From: Acidobacteriota bacterium
GTDB taxonomy: Bacteria; Acidobacteriota; Blastocatellia; Pyrinomonadales; Pyrinomonadaceae
DNA: 64,000 nucleotides
Direction: 5' to 3'
Assembly: GCA_016718135.1 (NCBI GenBank)
Contig: JADKEF010000008.1
Location: 124,001-188,000, forward strand
Shown here in pieces: positions 6,829-15,557 of the stretch. Numbering within the stretch: position 1 is the stretch's first letter; the number at the start of each line of letters is the position of its first letter. The position numbers and the translations under genes are program-made. The notes below the pieces were generated by a model that was given only the letters and a program-made list of their open reading frames with translations, did no database searches and had not been told where the DNA came from.

Positions 6829-8173
6829 TCCCCATTTTTTATTCCCTACCGCCTCGCGTATCCTTAGTCTTTCTATGACGCCGCAAGAAGCCAGCTACAC
6901 AGGTCCGCCATCGATTCTCGAACACGACCTTAACCAGTATTTTCCTGAACTTTTGAGGTTCGAATCGACCGCTGAAATGGAGGCATCGGAACTGTGGTCG
7001 CGGGTCGGTGGCGAAGCTGAGCGGATATTGAATGCGGTCGTTGTGTCAGAACCGCCTGCGTCAGCGGGTGGCACGAACGAACAACTCTCGGATGCTGCGT
7101 TAATGAACGTTTCGCCGCCCGCTCACGCAGGCGGTTCTGATATTTCGACCGTCGCATGGAACCTCGAACGCGGCATCCGCTTCGACGGAATCCTCGACGC
7201 ACTCAGAAATCACGACGATCTCAAAGACAAAGACCTCTATCTCCTCACCGAACTCGACCACGGCATGGCCCGGAGTGGCAACCGTTTTGTCGCTCAGGAA
7301 TTAGCGAACGAACTCGGGCTGAACTACGCATTCGCTCCTGTCTATATTCCGCTGCAGAAGGGAAGCGGTGTCGAGTCGGATATGGAGGGCGAGAATACGA
7401 CCTCGATCCATGGTTTGGGCATGTTGTCGCGATATCCGATGTCGAATGTTCACGCAATTCCGCTGCCGAATGGTAAGGATAAGATGTGGGGCAAGGAAAA
7501 ACGGCTTGGTTGGCTGCGAGCGGTGATCGCCGATATTGAACATCCTGCAGGGACATTTCGAGCGGTGACGGTGCACCTTGACGCACATTGTTCGCGGGCA
7601 CATCGCGTGCTGCAGATGAAGATCATCCTCGATCATCTGGATACGCTTTCGCCGCTACCGACGCTGATCGGCGGCGATTGGAACACGACCGGGTTCAACT
7701 CGCAAAGCTCGACGCGGGCGATCTTGGGATACTGGCGACGCGTAATGATGGGGCCGAAGAATGTGGCTCTCAATCATCTGCCGCATCCCGAACGGTTTTT
7801 CGAAAACAGATTGTTTGCTCAGCTTGAGTCTCGCGGCTATCGATTTCGCGACCTCAACAACATCGGCGTTGGCACGCTGCATTACGACGTCGGTAGTATC
7901 GAGAAAAATACGAACCTCCGAGATTGGGTGCCGGAATGGTGTTTTCCATTCATTTTCTGGGCCGCCGGGCGGGTTGGCGGGATCGTCCATACGAGGCTTG
8001 ATTGGTTTACGGCGAAAGGAATGGAGGTCGCGGCAGATACTACGCCCAGGACGATCGGAAACCTTGTTGACGCTGAAGGTCTCCCGCTCTCTGATCATGA
8101 CGCGATCGGCGTGGAACTCGCTCTTAGTGGCTTGGAGCAAAGAGGCCCAAGAGAAACAAGATCGGGGGGTTGA
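6821..8173 (+). CDS. Endonuclease/exonuclease/phosphatase family protein
   Basis: 450-residue member of the EEP (DNase I-like) fold. Core motifs are TVAWNLERGI near residue 110 (metal-binding Asn), LLTELDHGM (metal-binding Glu), LIGGDWNTTGF near 280 and LSDHDAIGVEL (catalytic Asp-His) near 427. EEP enzymes cleave phosphodiester bonds in nucleic acids, lipids or inositides, and the substrate here is unknown. The region before the core (residues 76-106) is encoded by an in-frame palindromic repeat and reads PPASAGGT to PPAHAGGS, so it is probably a disordered insert. ATG 6821 overlaps the stop of the ATP-grasp gene. Confidence 0.85.
   Translation: MIDPHFLFPTASRILSLSMTPQEASYTGPPSILEHDLNQYFPELLRFESTAEMEASELWSRVGGEAERILNAVVVSEPPASAGGTNEQLSDAALMNVSPPAHAGGSDISTVAWNLERGIRFDGILDALRNHDDLKDKDLYLLTELDHGMARSGNRFVAQELANELGLNYAFAPVYIPLQKGSGVESDMEGENTTSIHGLGMLSRYPMSNVHAIPLPNGKDKMWGKEKRLGWLRAVIADIEHPAGTFRAVTVHLDAHCSRAHRVLQMKIILDHLDTLSPLPTLIGGDWNTTGFNSQSSTRAILGYWRRVMMGPKNVALNHLPHPERFFENRLFAQLESRGYRFRDLNNIGVGTLHYDVGSIEKNTNLRDWVPEWCFPFIFWAAGRVGGIVHTRLDWFTAKGMEVAADTTPRTIGNLVDAEGLPLSDHDAIGVELALSGLEQRGPRETRSGG
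7046..7140. repeat. Palindromic repeat R3 inside a coding region
   Basis: Two 27-base arms (7046-7072 and 7114-7140) are inverted copies with two mismatches. The unit contains CCGCCTGCGTCAGCGGGTGG. It lies in frame within the EEP hydrolase gene and encodes a Pro/Ala/Gly-rich stretch (EPPASAGGT and SPPAHAGGS). Confidence 0.85.
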
Positions 8174-8230
8174 TCTTGTGGCTCTTGAGCCTTTTTGCGG
8201 CAGGTCCGGTTTTTATGGTCTAATTCTTCT

Positions 8231-8485
8231 ATGGAAGTAGCTTTTTGTCAGACACATAGTTTCAATACAGACACCTTCGAATACGATGCCGTCAGTGCCG
8301 AGAATGGTAACGCGACGATCATCAAATTCAAGGTTGACGAAAAACTTAGTAGCCCCGGTGACGTGGTGGTGGTTGTAAACACCGAGGGCGACATCTCGTT
8401 TCACGGCCTGATCGGCAAGATCGAGGACGGCTATGCGTTTGCCTCCGACCCTAAAGGGTCACTCTTGCCTGCAACCGTTGTCTAG
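8231..8485 (+). CDS. Hypothetical protein, 84 residues
   Basis: Small soluble beta-rich protein starting MEVAFCQTHSFNTDTFEYD from ATG 8231. A central SPGDVVVVVNTEGDISFHGLIG stretch resembles a small barrel, but I do not recognise a family. It begins 57 bases after the EEP hydrolase gene and ends 4 bases inside the convergent small membrane gene. Codon use looks like that of its neighbours. An upstream in-frame start at 8195 would overlap nothing important but has no better ribosome site. Confidence 0.55.
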   Translation: MEVAFCQTHSFNTDTFEYDAVSAENGNATIIKFKVDEKLSSPGDVVVVVNTEGDISFHGLIGKIEDGYAFASDPKGSLLPATVV

Positions 8486-8667
8486 TGTTTTTCGTGCTCT
8501 GCGTGCAGTTCCATCGGAAGGACATTCATCATTCCCATAAAGATCGCACCGAAGGACATGAACCCAAAGACAACAGCGACAACCGGTGTAAAGAGGCCGG
8601 CAAGATAAAGGGCGCCTACGGCAATTATTCCAAGAGCCCACATTTCAAAGTACGCTTTTACGCTCAT
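8482..8667 (-). CDS. Small membrane protein
   Basis: 61 residues (MSVKAYFEMWALGIIAVG...), with two hydrophobic segments at about residues 9-27 and 30-48 and a His/Glu-rich tail (ELHAEHEKH). A good ribosome site, GGAG, lies 8 bases before ATG 8667. There is no recognised family. The tail may bind metal, but that is speculation. It is convergent with the 84-residue gene, overlapping by 4 bases. Confidence 0.6.
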   Translation of the reverse strand: MSVKAYFEMWALGIIAVGALYLAGLFTPVVAVVFGFMSFGAIFMGMMNVLPMELHAEHEKH

Positions 8668-8791
8668 ATTTTAATCTCCAGACAGTTTGCTTCTGCGACC
8701 GAGATCCTCCTCGTCCGTAAATATATATTTGGCTTTTTCACCGTTTGCGGACAATAATCTTTTTGCATCATTTTTCTGATGCAGATCGCTA

Positions 8792-9454
8792 ATGCGGATT
8801 TCGGAGATCAAGAAGATCGTCGACGGAACTGCCGATCCGGCCTATGTGCTGGATCCGCAGGGAATGATCTGCGCTTGGAATTTGGCTGCTGCAGAGCTCT
8901 TCGCAATGGATTCGTCCGATACGCTCGGACGTTCGTGCAGCGATGTCGTGCGTGGCGTTGATGAGTGCGGGATGTCATGTAATGAGAACTGCTCGATCCT
9001 GCATTGTGCTCGAAATCACGAACCCGTGCGAAGCTATGATATTCAAGTCACGGCCGCGGGCCGCCAGATCTGGTGCAACGCATCCGTCATCATCCTGAAA
9101 AGTGATGCATCGGACGGCCCGTACACTCTTCACGTATTGCGGCAATCGGACGTGCAAAAAAGGCTGGAACTGACGATGCGGGATTTTGTGGCCTCATCCG
9201 CGGGGGCTTCCATTTCGGATGCGAGTCGAGTACTCGCGGCTGGATCATCGCCCACCGCAAATGTCGACCTAACAAAGCGTGAGACCGAGATACTTCGCCT
9301 GTTGTCGCGTGGTATGACGACGAATGGTATTGCTGAAGATCTATTCATTAGCCCGACAACCGCTCGCAATCACATTCAAAAGATCCTGAAAAAGCTATCG
9401 GCCCACACACGACTCGAGGCCGTCAGACGAGCAGAGCGTGCAGGGTTGATTTGA
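8792..9454 (+). CDS. PAS domain LuxR-type transcriptional regulator
   Basis: 220-residue regulator. Residues 1-115 form a PAS sensor domain (ADPAYVLDPQGMICAWNLAA, then a beta-sheet ending GPYTLHVLRQ). Residues 155-220 are a LuxR/GerE DNA-binding domain (LTKRETEILRLLSRGMTTN, AEDLFISPTTARNHIQKILK). The PAS domain contains four closely spaced cysteines (C59, C63, C67, C72), which could bind an iron-sulfur cluster or metal and sense redox state. No kinase or receiver domain is present, so sensing and output are probably in one chain. It stands alone, upstream of tRNA-Ala. Confidence 0.85.
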   Translation: MRISEIKKIVDGTADPAYVLDPQGMICAWNLAAAELFAMDSSDTLGRSCSDVVRGVDECGMSCNENCSILHCARNHEPVRSYDIQVTAAGRQIWCNASVIILKSDASDGPYTLHVLRQSDVQKRLELTMRDFVASSAGASISDASRVLAAGSSPTANVDLTKRETEILRLLSRGMTTNGIAEDLFISPTTARNHIQKILKKLSAHTRLEAVRRAERAGLI

Positions 9455-9517
9455 GGGGATTTTTGGTTTATGGGCGCTTGATTGAGAACCACTTTTTGTT
9501 CGATAATCTCAGCAAAT

Positions 9518-9593
9518 GGGGGTGTAGCTCAGTTGGCAGAGCGCTTCGTTCGCAATGAAGAGGTCAGGAGTTCGACTCTCCTCATCTCCACCA
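9518..9593 (+). tRNA. tRNA-Ala (anticodon CGC)
   Basis: The cloverleaf folds fully by hand. The acceptor arm GGGGGTG/CATCTCC has two G-U pairs, followed by D arm GCTC/GAGC and anticodon arm CTTCG/TGAAG with loop TTCGCAA. The T arm is AGGAG/CTCCT with loop TTCGACT. Discriminator A and an encoded CCA end it. The anticodon CGC reads GCG. Confidence 0.97.
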
Positions 9594-9595
9594 TT

Positions 9596-9836
9596 TTATC
9601 GAGGAAGCGGATCCGTGCGGTCCGCTTTTTTCTGTTCTGAGTCATAGGACGATTCGGCATTCTCGACCCGGGGGCCTACCTTGGAATTCTTAAGGGACAC
9701 GGCAAGCTCCCACAGTTGATCGAGCATCAACATCCTACTCGTTACCGCTTCCGGTGACATATCAACTCTCGTCATCTTCGCCTCTGAGGAATCGTAGGTC
9801 TTCCCGGTCTTTGGGCCTGTCGGCAAGTTCCTTCAT
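9596..9836 (-). pseudogene. Remnants of two short genes (nucleotidyltransferase tail and partner)
   Basis: Two short overlapping frames lie between tRNA-Ala and the M14 peptidase gene. One (from 9836) reads MKELADRPKDREDLRFLRGE and stops; the ADRPKDREDLRFL string resembles the end of small nucleotidyltransferase proteins. The other (ATG 9775 to 9596) reads MTRVDMSPEAVTSRMLMLD, then ends in a polar tail across the tRNA terminator. Such pairs often occur as adjacent small genes, so I read this as the truncated 3' end of a lost module. Both are too short to be confident. Confidence 0.35.
9607..9633 (+). terminator. Terminator after tRNA-Ala
   Basis: GCGGATCCG and CGGTCCGC pair with one bulge around TG and are followed by six T. 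It lies 14 bases after the tRNA 3' end. Confidence 0.6.
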
Positions 9837-9848
9837 CAATGGGTTTCG

Positions 9849-11645
9849 CTATTTTATCTCAATCGCTTTCAATACCCGCCCCACTGGATAAACCCCGATC
9901 TTCTGATTCAAATAATACGGCGAGCGTTCGTAGAAGAACCTAAGCCTCGCCTGCGGGCTGCGGGCGAACGCGGGGTCGAGGAGCCGTTTGTCGAATTCTT
10001 CTTGCAATTTCGGATCTTTTGCGAGCATTTCGCGGGCGAGCTTTTCGAGGACGTAGCCTGAGCCGCCTTCTTTTTGTTCGAAGATCGAGTTGAAGTAACC
10101 CCAATAAAATAGCGAATCCGGGCCGTTTGGTTCGAGCAAATGGATCGCGACGTTTGCCGCTTCTTGATCTAAAGCGACGAGGGCAGAGCCGGCAATGAAG
10201 CTGCGCGTTTCCTTTACCGGCGTCTGTTTTGCGGTGAGCGTGATGCGATTTTCAAATGAGCTTGTCGCCCATTTTGGCTCGGTCAGCTTGTAACTTTCGA
10301 CCTCGGTTGTCAGTGGTTTGGCGAGGCGTGTGAACTTGATGCCGTGTAGCGTGAGCAGATCGATCGCGCCGGCGTACTCCGGCGGAATGATGTAATAGAG
10401 CGGCGGTGCTACGGACGTCGATACCTTTGATTCGTCGAAACGCGGGATCGTGATATTCATCGGCACGTCGGTGTAGATGAGGCGATTGCCGCCGGAAATG
10501 GTGCTGGCTTCGGTCTTGTACTCGACGCCTTTAAACGCCAAGGGCGTCGATTTTTCACGGTCGATAGTTAGCGAGAGCGGAAACTGACGTTTTTCGTCGT
10601 ACGTTTTTCCGCGTTCGACGGTCTGCGTATCGGCTGTGATGTTTGCGACAAAAAGGCTCGCCTTTGCGGCTCCTGCTTCTTCGACGAGCTTCCACAGAAC
10701 GTCATAAGTTCCACGAACACGTGACTTATACGATTTATAGACATTCGTTTCGATCAACAGTCCCGGCCTGTTACGGATCGGCGTATAACCCGTCGCAAAC
10801 CGCGGCGTCGCGATAAAGGTGGCGACACCGCCGGTCACTTCGCGTCCCGCGAATTCGACGTAGTGCGTGAGCAAGTTGCCCTCCTTCTCGACCTTCGGAA
10901 CGACGATCCCGTCAAAATGCTCATCCATCAAAAGCTTGATCGCCGGATGAACTTCCTGAAAATGGGCGTACTCGTATGTGACGTTGTACTGAAAATCAGC
11001 GCCGTTGGTAACGTGGCAATCGATGAAAAGATCCGGCTTCCAATCGTTCCAAAGCTTTAGCCACGCCCGCGTTTCCGGAGCGTCGGCTTTCATGTAATCG
11101 CGATTGAGATTGAGATTGTTCGAGTTCGCCCGATAGCCCATTTCGTCGGGGCCGTTTTGGTTGATGCGATTGTAGGCCGACCAGTTCTCGTGGCCGTCGA
11201 CGCTGTAGATCGGGATGAAGATGATGATCGCTTCTTTTAGCAGATCAAGTCGAGTTTTTGTAATGGCAATGTCGCGTAGCAGTGCAAAACCCGCGTCTTT
11301 ACCATCGATCTCGCCCGCGTGAATTCCCGCCTGAATAAACACGATCGCCCTACCTGTCTTCTTCGCCCATTTTGGCGAAAATGCCCCATCACGGGCCGCA
11401 ATCAACATCGGAATATCGCGTCCCTCGCCGCTCTTGCCGATCGATTGGTACGAGATCAGGTCAGAGGCTTTGTCAAGTTCCTTGGCATACTTGATCGCTT
11501 CGTCGTACCGCGACGTTTTGGCGTAGTTGGTCTTCTCGGCCGCAGTCTGCCATTCGGGCGGGACGTTTGCGGATTCACTTTGTGATAGGCCGACTGAGGA
11601 CACAATGAGCAGTAGAAGTAGTAAGGACGCGATTCGATTAAGCAT
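9849..11645 (-). CDS. M14 family zinc carboxypeptidase, secreted
   Basis: 598-residue exported metallopeptidase. The signal peptide is MLNRIASLLLLLLIVSSVGLSQ. The M14 zinc site is HAGE in IQAGIHAGEIDGKDAG, with the third ligand in LFIDCHVTNGAD. The catalytic Glu is in GLLIETNVYKSYKSR. The C-terminal ~250 residues are a family extension with beta structure. I chose ATG 11645 because it begins the signal peptide, and upstream in-frame starts add non-signal sequence that overlaps the transporter gene. The start overlaps the stop of the MFS gene by 8 bases (ATGCTTAA), so translation is probably coupled. Confidence 0.88.
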   Translation of the reverse strand: MLNRIASLLLLLLIVSSVGLSQSESANVPPEWQTAAEKTNYAKTSRYDEAIKYAKELDKASDLISYQSIGKSGEGRDIPMLIAARDGAFSPKWAKKTGRAIVFIQAGIHAGEIDGKDAGFALLRDIAITKTRLDLLKEAIIIFIPIYSVDGHENWSAYNRINQNGPDEMGYRANSNNLNLNRDYMKADAPETRAWLKLWNDWKPDLFIDCHVTNGADFQYNVTYEYAHFQEVHPAIKLLMDEHFDGIVVPKVEKEGNLLTHYVEFAGREVTGGVATFIATPRFATGYTPIRNRPGLLIETNVYKSYKSRVRGTYDVLWKLVEEAGAAKASLFVANITADTQTVERGKTYDEKRQFPLSLTIDREKSTPLAFKGVEYKTEASTISGGNRLIYTDVPMNITIPRFDESKVSTSVAPPLYYIIPPEYAGAIDLLTLHGIKFTRLAKPLTTEVESYKLTEPKWATSSFENRITLTAKQTPVKETRSFIAGSALVALDQEAANVAIHLLEPNGPDSLFYWGYFNSIFEQKEGGSGYVLEKLAREMLAKDPKLQEEFDKRLLDPAFARSPQARLRFFYERSPYYLNQKIGVYPVGRVLKAIEIK

Positions 11646-12893
11646 GTTTTCGATTATCATCTCGATCTCTGGCAAGAGCAAATATGAAGAGCGTTGCAAG
11701 GAACGCCAACCCGGCCGCGATAGCGACTCCGTAAAATGCGTAGGCATAATCACCTCCGGCCTGATCAGCCAGATAGCCGGTCACCCGTCCGCCGATCGCT
11801 GCTCCGATCACCTCGATGAGGGTGATCGTGCCGAGGATCTTGCCGTTCTCACGACGGCCGAAAAGGTCGGCGGTCGACCTTTGGATGAGGACGAACGTAC
11901 CGCCGTAGCCGAGGGCGAATGGCAGAAGAAACAGCAGTGCGGTCGACGCAGTTAGCCCAAACAGCACAAGTGAAGCCAAAAACATCAACAAAGCACAAAA
12001 GACCATAACGCGGATCGCCCCGAGTCGGTCGCTCAGAAATCCCGCAACAAACTTGCCGCCGAGGCTGATCGCAAAAAGAGCCGATTGAGCAAACGCCGCA
12101 GTCTCGGCTGATACACCAATTCGAGGCGTTTGTAGATAGAGAACGAACTGCTGACTGGTCGCAAAAATCGGATAGAAAACGAGGGCAGAACACGCGGCGA
12201 GAGCCCAGAATACGGGTGTCTTCAAAGCCGCCGCCCAGGTCATTCCGTCTTCGACACTGTTCGATGTCGCATCGATATGAATGTCTGTTGGTCGCTCTTC
12301 TACAAAAAACAGCACCAGCGGAAGCAACACAAACCAGACAAGCGAACTCACGACGAGCATCGACGTTCGCCAACCGTATCGTGCGATCATCGGAGCCGCG
12401 ATGAGGGGAATTATTGCTCCGCCGAGGCTTGTGCCGGTCAATGTGATTCCGAGGGCAGTGCCGCGCGACTTGTCGAACCAACTCGACACGAGCACAACAC
12501 ACGGTGCAACACCAACAAAGCCGAGAGATGCTCCCATCAGAAATCGGGCGAGATAGACCATCTCAGCGGTCACGGCCTGCGAATGGAGGATCAGGCCGGC
12601 GCCAGCAGTCCACAGCCGACCAGCATCAGCGGCTTCAGGCGAAAACGTGTGATCAGCCAGCCACCGAGGAGCGAAAAGACCCCGGACATCAGAAACGTGA
12701 TATTCGCTGCATTTGCAATGAACGACTCAGCCCGGCCCGGATCGATCGCACCGATCGCCACAAACTCTTCTCTTATCGGCTTATAAAATGGCGGCAATCC
12801 GCCGATCGCGAGACCGTTACTCACGACGAGAGCGAGCGTCGAGACCGCAACGATCATCCAGCCGTAAGGTGTTTTTTGTTCAGGTCCGCTCAT
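11638..12893 (-). CDS. MFS transporter (OFA-like), frameshifted
   Basis: A 12-helix major facilitator split into two frames. The N-terminal part (MSGPEQKTPYGWMIVAVSTL, from ATG 12893) runs to GCGLLAPA and stops. The rest continues in another frame as AGLILHSQAVTAEMVYLARFLMGASLGF to RDDNRKHA. One missing base near 12594-12606, in a GGCGCCGGCC run, explains the break; repaired, the protein is about 418 residues, the family norm. The layout resembles oxalate/formate or monocarboxylate antiporters, and the neighbour is a CaiB-type CoA-transferase, which would suit a small organic acid. The substrate is inference. I read the break as a consensus error. Confidence 0.8.
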
Positions 12894-12900
12894 TTTCGAT

Positions 12901-14097
12901 TTAGATGATCTCTTTCGCAATTAGATCTTCGTATTCGGCCTCGCTCATGCCCAGAAATTCCCGATATATCTCCTCATTATGTTCACCCAGCTTAGGTCCG
13001 GGCCAATCGGTGCCGCCGGGTGTTTCGGTCAACTTTGGCAGCATTGTCGGGATCTTGACTGTGTCTCCGGGAGCTAATTCGACGGTCTCGAACATTCCGC
13101 GGGCATTGTACTGTTCGTCTTCGATGATATCCGCGATCGAGTAAACCGGGCCGGTCGGGACTTCGGCGGCTAGCAACGCGGCGTGGGCTTCGTCGTAGGT
13201 CTTTGTCAGCGTCCAATCGGCGATGGCTTGGTCGATCTCGCTCTCGTGAGCGACACGTCCGGCGTTGTCCTGCATCTCTGGGTGTGCGGCGAGATCCGGG
13301 CGGCCCATCGCGGTCATAAGGCGGCGATAGATCGAATCGCCGTTGCCGCCGATGATGATGAATTTGCCGTCCTTGGTCGGATAGGTCGATGTCGGAACAA
13401 TGCCCTCGATCTTGGCTCCGAGGCGTTCGCGGATCACGCCGAGCTTGTCGTATTCGGACAGCGACGACTCCATCATGTTAAAAACCGATTCGTAAAGAGC
13501 AACGTCGACGACCTGCCCATTCCCGCCATTCACATCGCGATGATAGACGGCGATCAGCGTCCCGAGTGCCGCGTGCATCCCGGCCAGCGTGTCGCCCATC
13601 GACGTGCCCGTGCGAACCGGCGGACGCCCGGGTTCGCCCGTGATGTAACGCAACCCGCCAAAGCCCTCGGCCACATTTGCAAAGCCCGGCCGTGAGGCGT
13701 ACGGCCCGGTTTGTCCCCAGCCGGACACGCGGACCATGATCAACCCGGGATTAGTTGCACGTAGCTCCTCAAAGCCCATGCCCCATTTTTCCATCGTGCC
13801 GGGCTTGAAATTTTCGAGCAGAATATCGACCTTCTCGGCTAGTCGACGGGCGATCGCCTGGCCCTCGGTCCGGGTCATATCGAGTGTGATCGAGCGCTTG
13901 TTACGGCTCATCGACGCCCACCAGAGCGAGGTGCCGTTGTGTATTTTGCGCCAGACGCGGAGCGGATCGCCAGTCTTTGGCTTTTCGATCTTGATGACAT
14001 CGGCCCCGAAACCGGCGAGTACCGAGCCGCAAAATGGACCGGCGAGGAGCTGGCCCATTTCGACCACCTGAAGGCCTTTGAGAGGTTTGTCGCTCAT
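12901..14097 (-). CDS. CaiB/BaiF family CoA-transferase
   Basis: 398-residue class III CoA-transferase, which moves CoA between organic acids through an aspartyl-CoA thioester. Family features are VVEMGQLLAGPFCGSVLAGFGADVIKIEKP at the N-terminus, SRNKRSITLDM, ENFKPGTMEKWG, and the catalytic Asp in GTSMGDTLAGMHAALG near residue 168. It ends with the GEHNEEIYREFLG helix. Length is typical. The transporter gene begins 7 bases downstream, so the pair may take up and activate one acid (oxalate, formate or similar). The specificity cannot be read from the sequence. Confidence 0.92.
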   Translation of the reverse strand: MSDKPLKGLQVVEMGQLLAGPFCGSVLAGFGADVIKIEKPKTGDPLRVWRKIHNGTSLWWASMSRNKRSITLDMTRTEGQAIARRLAEKVDILLENFKPGTMEKWGMGFEELRATNPGLIMVRVSGWGQTGPYASRPGFANVAEGFGGLRYITGEPGRPPVRTGTSMGDTLAGMHAALGTLIAVYHRDVNGGNGQVVDVALYESVFNMMESSLSEYDKLGVIRERLGAKIEGIVPTSTYPTKDGKFIIIGGNGDSIYRRLMTAMGRPDLAAHPEMQDNAGRVAHESEIDQAIADWTLTKTYDEAHAALLAAEVPTGPVYSIADIIEDEQYNARGMFETVELAPGDTVKIPTMLPKLTETPGGTDWPGPKLGEHNEEIYREFLGMSEAEYEDLIAKEII

Positions 14098-14100
14098 AAA

Positions 14101-14661
14101 CTAAATGTTGATCGCATAGACAAAATTTACAAAGTCGTTCTTACCGTCATTAAAGCCAGTCGTGCCGATATTCTTCATACCGATCTTTTCGTAAAATCCC
14201 TGGGCCCGCAGATTCTTCTCCCAAACGCCAAGCCAAAGAGTGTCGTAGCCTTTCTCACGTGCAGCGTCTAAGCATCTGGCTATCATCGCCTTACCAACAT
14301 TCTGGCCTTTAACCCGCTCAAGTACGTATATCCGCTGAAGCTCGATCGCGTGTCGATCGCCGAGGCAATCGACGTGATTATTCTCACGCAATTTCGCAAA
14401 CCCGACGGCACGGTCACTGATCTCGGCTATGAAATATGTCGAATTCACGTCTTCAAATTCGATCCGAACGTTCTCGGGGCTGTAGATCCGAGCGCAATAA
14501 TCTGCCAGATCGCTCGACGGGTCGAGTTCGAAATATGCCTCGTAGCAGGTCGTCGTGCCGAGAGCCGCGAGGATGTTAATGTCCTCGACGGTGGCATTGC
14601 GGACAGTTGGTTCCTTGTTCGAGCTATTCATCGCTGTGACGGCATCGTCCCACCGTTCCAT
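14101..14661 (-). CDS. GNAT family N-acetyltransferase
   Basis: About 186 residues. The GNAT fold starts at TVRNATVEDINILAAL. The acetyl-CoA binding motif A follows as LQRIYVLERVKGQNVGKAMIARCLDAAREKGYDTLWLGV (Q/RxxGxG/A seen as KGQNVGKA), with the C-terminal NLRAQGFYEKIGMKNIGT strand. The acceptor substrate is unknown. I chose ATG 14661 because a GGGA ribosome site lies 6 bases upstream. ATG 14631 is possible, and a longer frame up to 14790 adds unlikely basic sequence. The gap to the CoA-transferase is 3 bases. Confidence 0.85.
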   Translation of the reverse strand: MERWDDAVTAMNSSNKEPTVRNATVEDINILAALGTTTCYEAYFELDPSSDLADYCARIYSPENVRIEFEDVNSTYFIAEISDRAVGFAKLRENNHVDCLGDRHAIELQRIYVLERVKGQNVGKAMIARCLDAAREKGYDTLWLGVWEKNLRAQGFYEKIGMKNIGTTGFNDGKNDFVNFVYAINI

Positions 14662-14815
14662 ACATTTCCCACGCCCGTAAATAGGAGGTTTGCGTGGCTT
14701 CGGTTCTGCCCGATCACGGACGGAACCGCTTGCCTCGACCGTAGCATATGGTGCTGGCGTCCGACTATAACGATCCGCCGATAATGTCACATTCCGCCGA
14801 TATTTCCGTTAAATT

Positions 14816-15463
14816 TTAACGCGAATATTTCGAAACGTGTTCCGGCGGTGAAATGCCCTCGGCGAGCTTTGCGTCAGGGATCGGTTCGCCGGGTGTAAGT
14901 TTTAGTGGAATTACGCCGGCCCAGACATTCATTGAGTAGTCGTCGTCGTCATCGACCGGATCGCCGGTGCGGATCTTGGCTGATGCCTCGGTGATCGGGA
15001 GTTTTAGGACGCTGGTCGCTTTTAGCTCGAGTTCGGTCGGCCAACGCACGTCGTTCCACCTGCCGGGCACGAAATGCTCGGTCAGGGCTTCGAGGGCTTT
15101 GTATTTCTCATCGGCCTCAGTCACTAATTCGGCTGTTCCGAGAATCACGACCGAGCGGTAATTCATCGAATGATGAAACGCAGACCTCGCTAGCACAAGC
15201 CCGTCGATCAGAGTCACCGTCACACAAACCTCGACCCCCTTCGACAATTCCCGCAACATCCGACTCGCCGCCGAACCGTGGATATAGAGTTCGTCGCCAA
15301 CGCGAGCGTAGCCGGTCGGTATCACGAACGGGTGGCCGTCAGCGACGAAACCGACGTGGCAGATAAAGCCTTCATCAAGAATGGCGTCGATCATCTCGCG
15401 GTCGTAATGACCGCGTTTGGGGATGCGTTTGACTCGCGTTCTTTCCGATTGTTGCTGACTCAT
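14816..15463 (-). CDS. Pyridoxamine 5'-phosphate oxidase-related FMN-binding protein
   Basis: 215-residue split-barrel flavoprotein. The family pattern starts VKRIPKRGHYDREMIDAIL and continues ICHVGFVADGHPFVIPTGYARVGDELYIHGSAASRML, with SAFHHSMNYRSVVILG in the middle. This subgroup (Nim/PNPOx-like) binds FMN, and some members reduce nitro compounds or act on heme-related substrates. ATG 15463 (MSQQQSERTRVKR) precedes the conserved region, and upstream codons to 15520 come from the palindromic repeat, so I rejected them. A run of five Asp (DDDDD) near residue 175 is unusual. Confidence 0.85.
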   Translation of the reverse strand: MSQQQSERTRVKRIPKRGHYDREMIDAILDEGFICHVGFVADGHPFVIPTGYARVGDELYIHGSAASRMLRELSKGVEVCVTVTLIDGLVLARSAFHHSMNYRSVVILGTAELVTEADEKYKALEALTEHFVPGRWNDVRWPTELELKATSVLKLPITEASAKIRTGDPVDDDDDYSMNVWAGVIPLKLTPGEPIPDAKLAEGISPPEHVSKYSR

Positions 15464-15475
15464 AAGCATTAAGAA

Positions 15476-15552
15476 TTTTAGCCACGAATTACACGAATGA
15501 CACGAATAGAAGAACAGCAAATTCGTGTTATTTGTGTAATTCGTGGCTAAAA
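15476..15552. repeat. Palindromic repeat R4 (CACGAATTACACGAAT family)
   Basis: The left arm holds CACGAATT, CACGAATG and CACGAAT in tandem. The right arm carries their reverse complements, with outer ends TTTTAGCCACGAATT and AATTCGTGGCTAAAA perfectly inverted. It lies between polA (stop 5 bases away) and the PNPOx-like gene. A half copy is at 60612-60642. Confidence 0.85.
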
Positions 15553-15557
15553 ATCTC

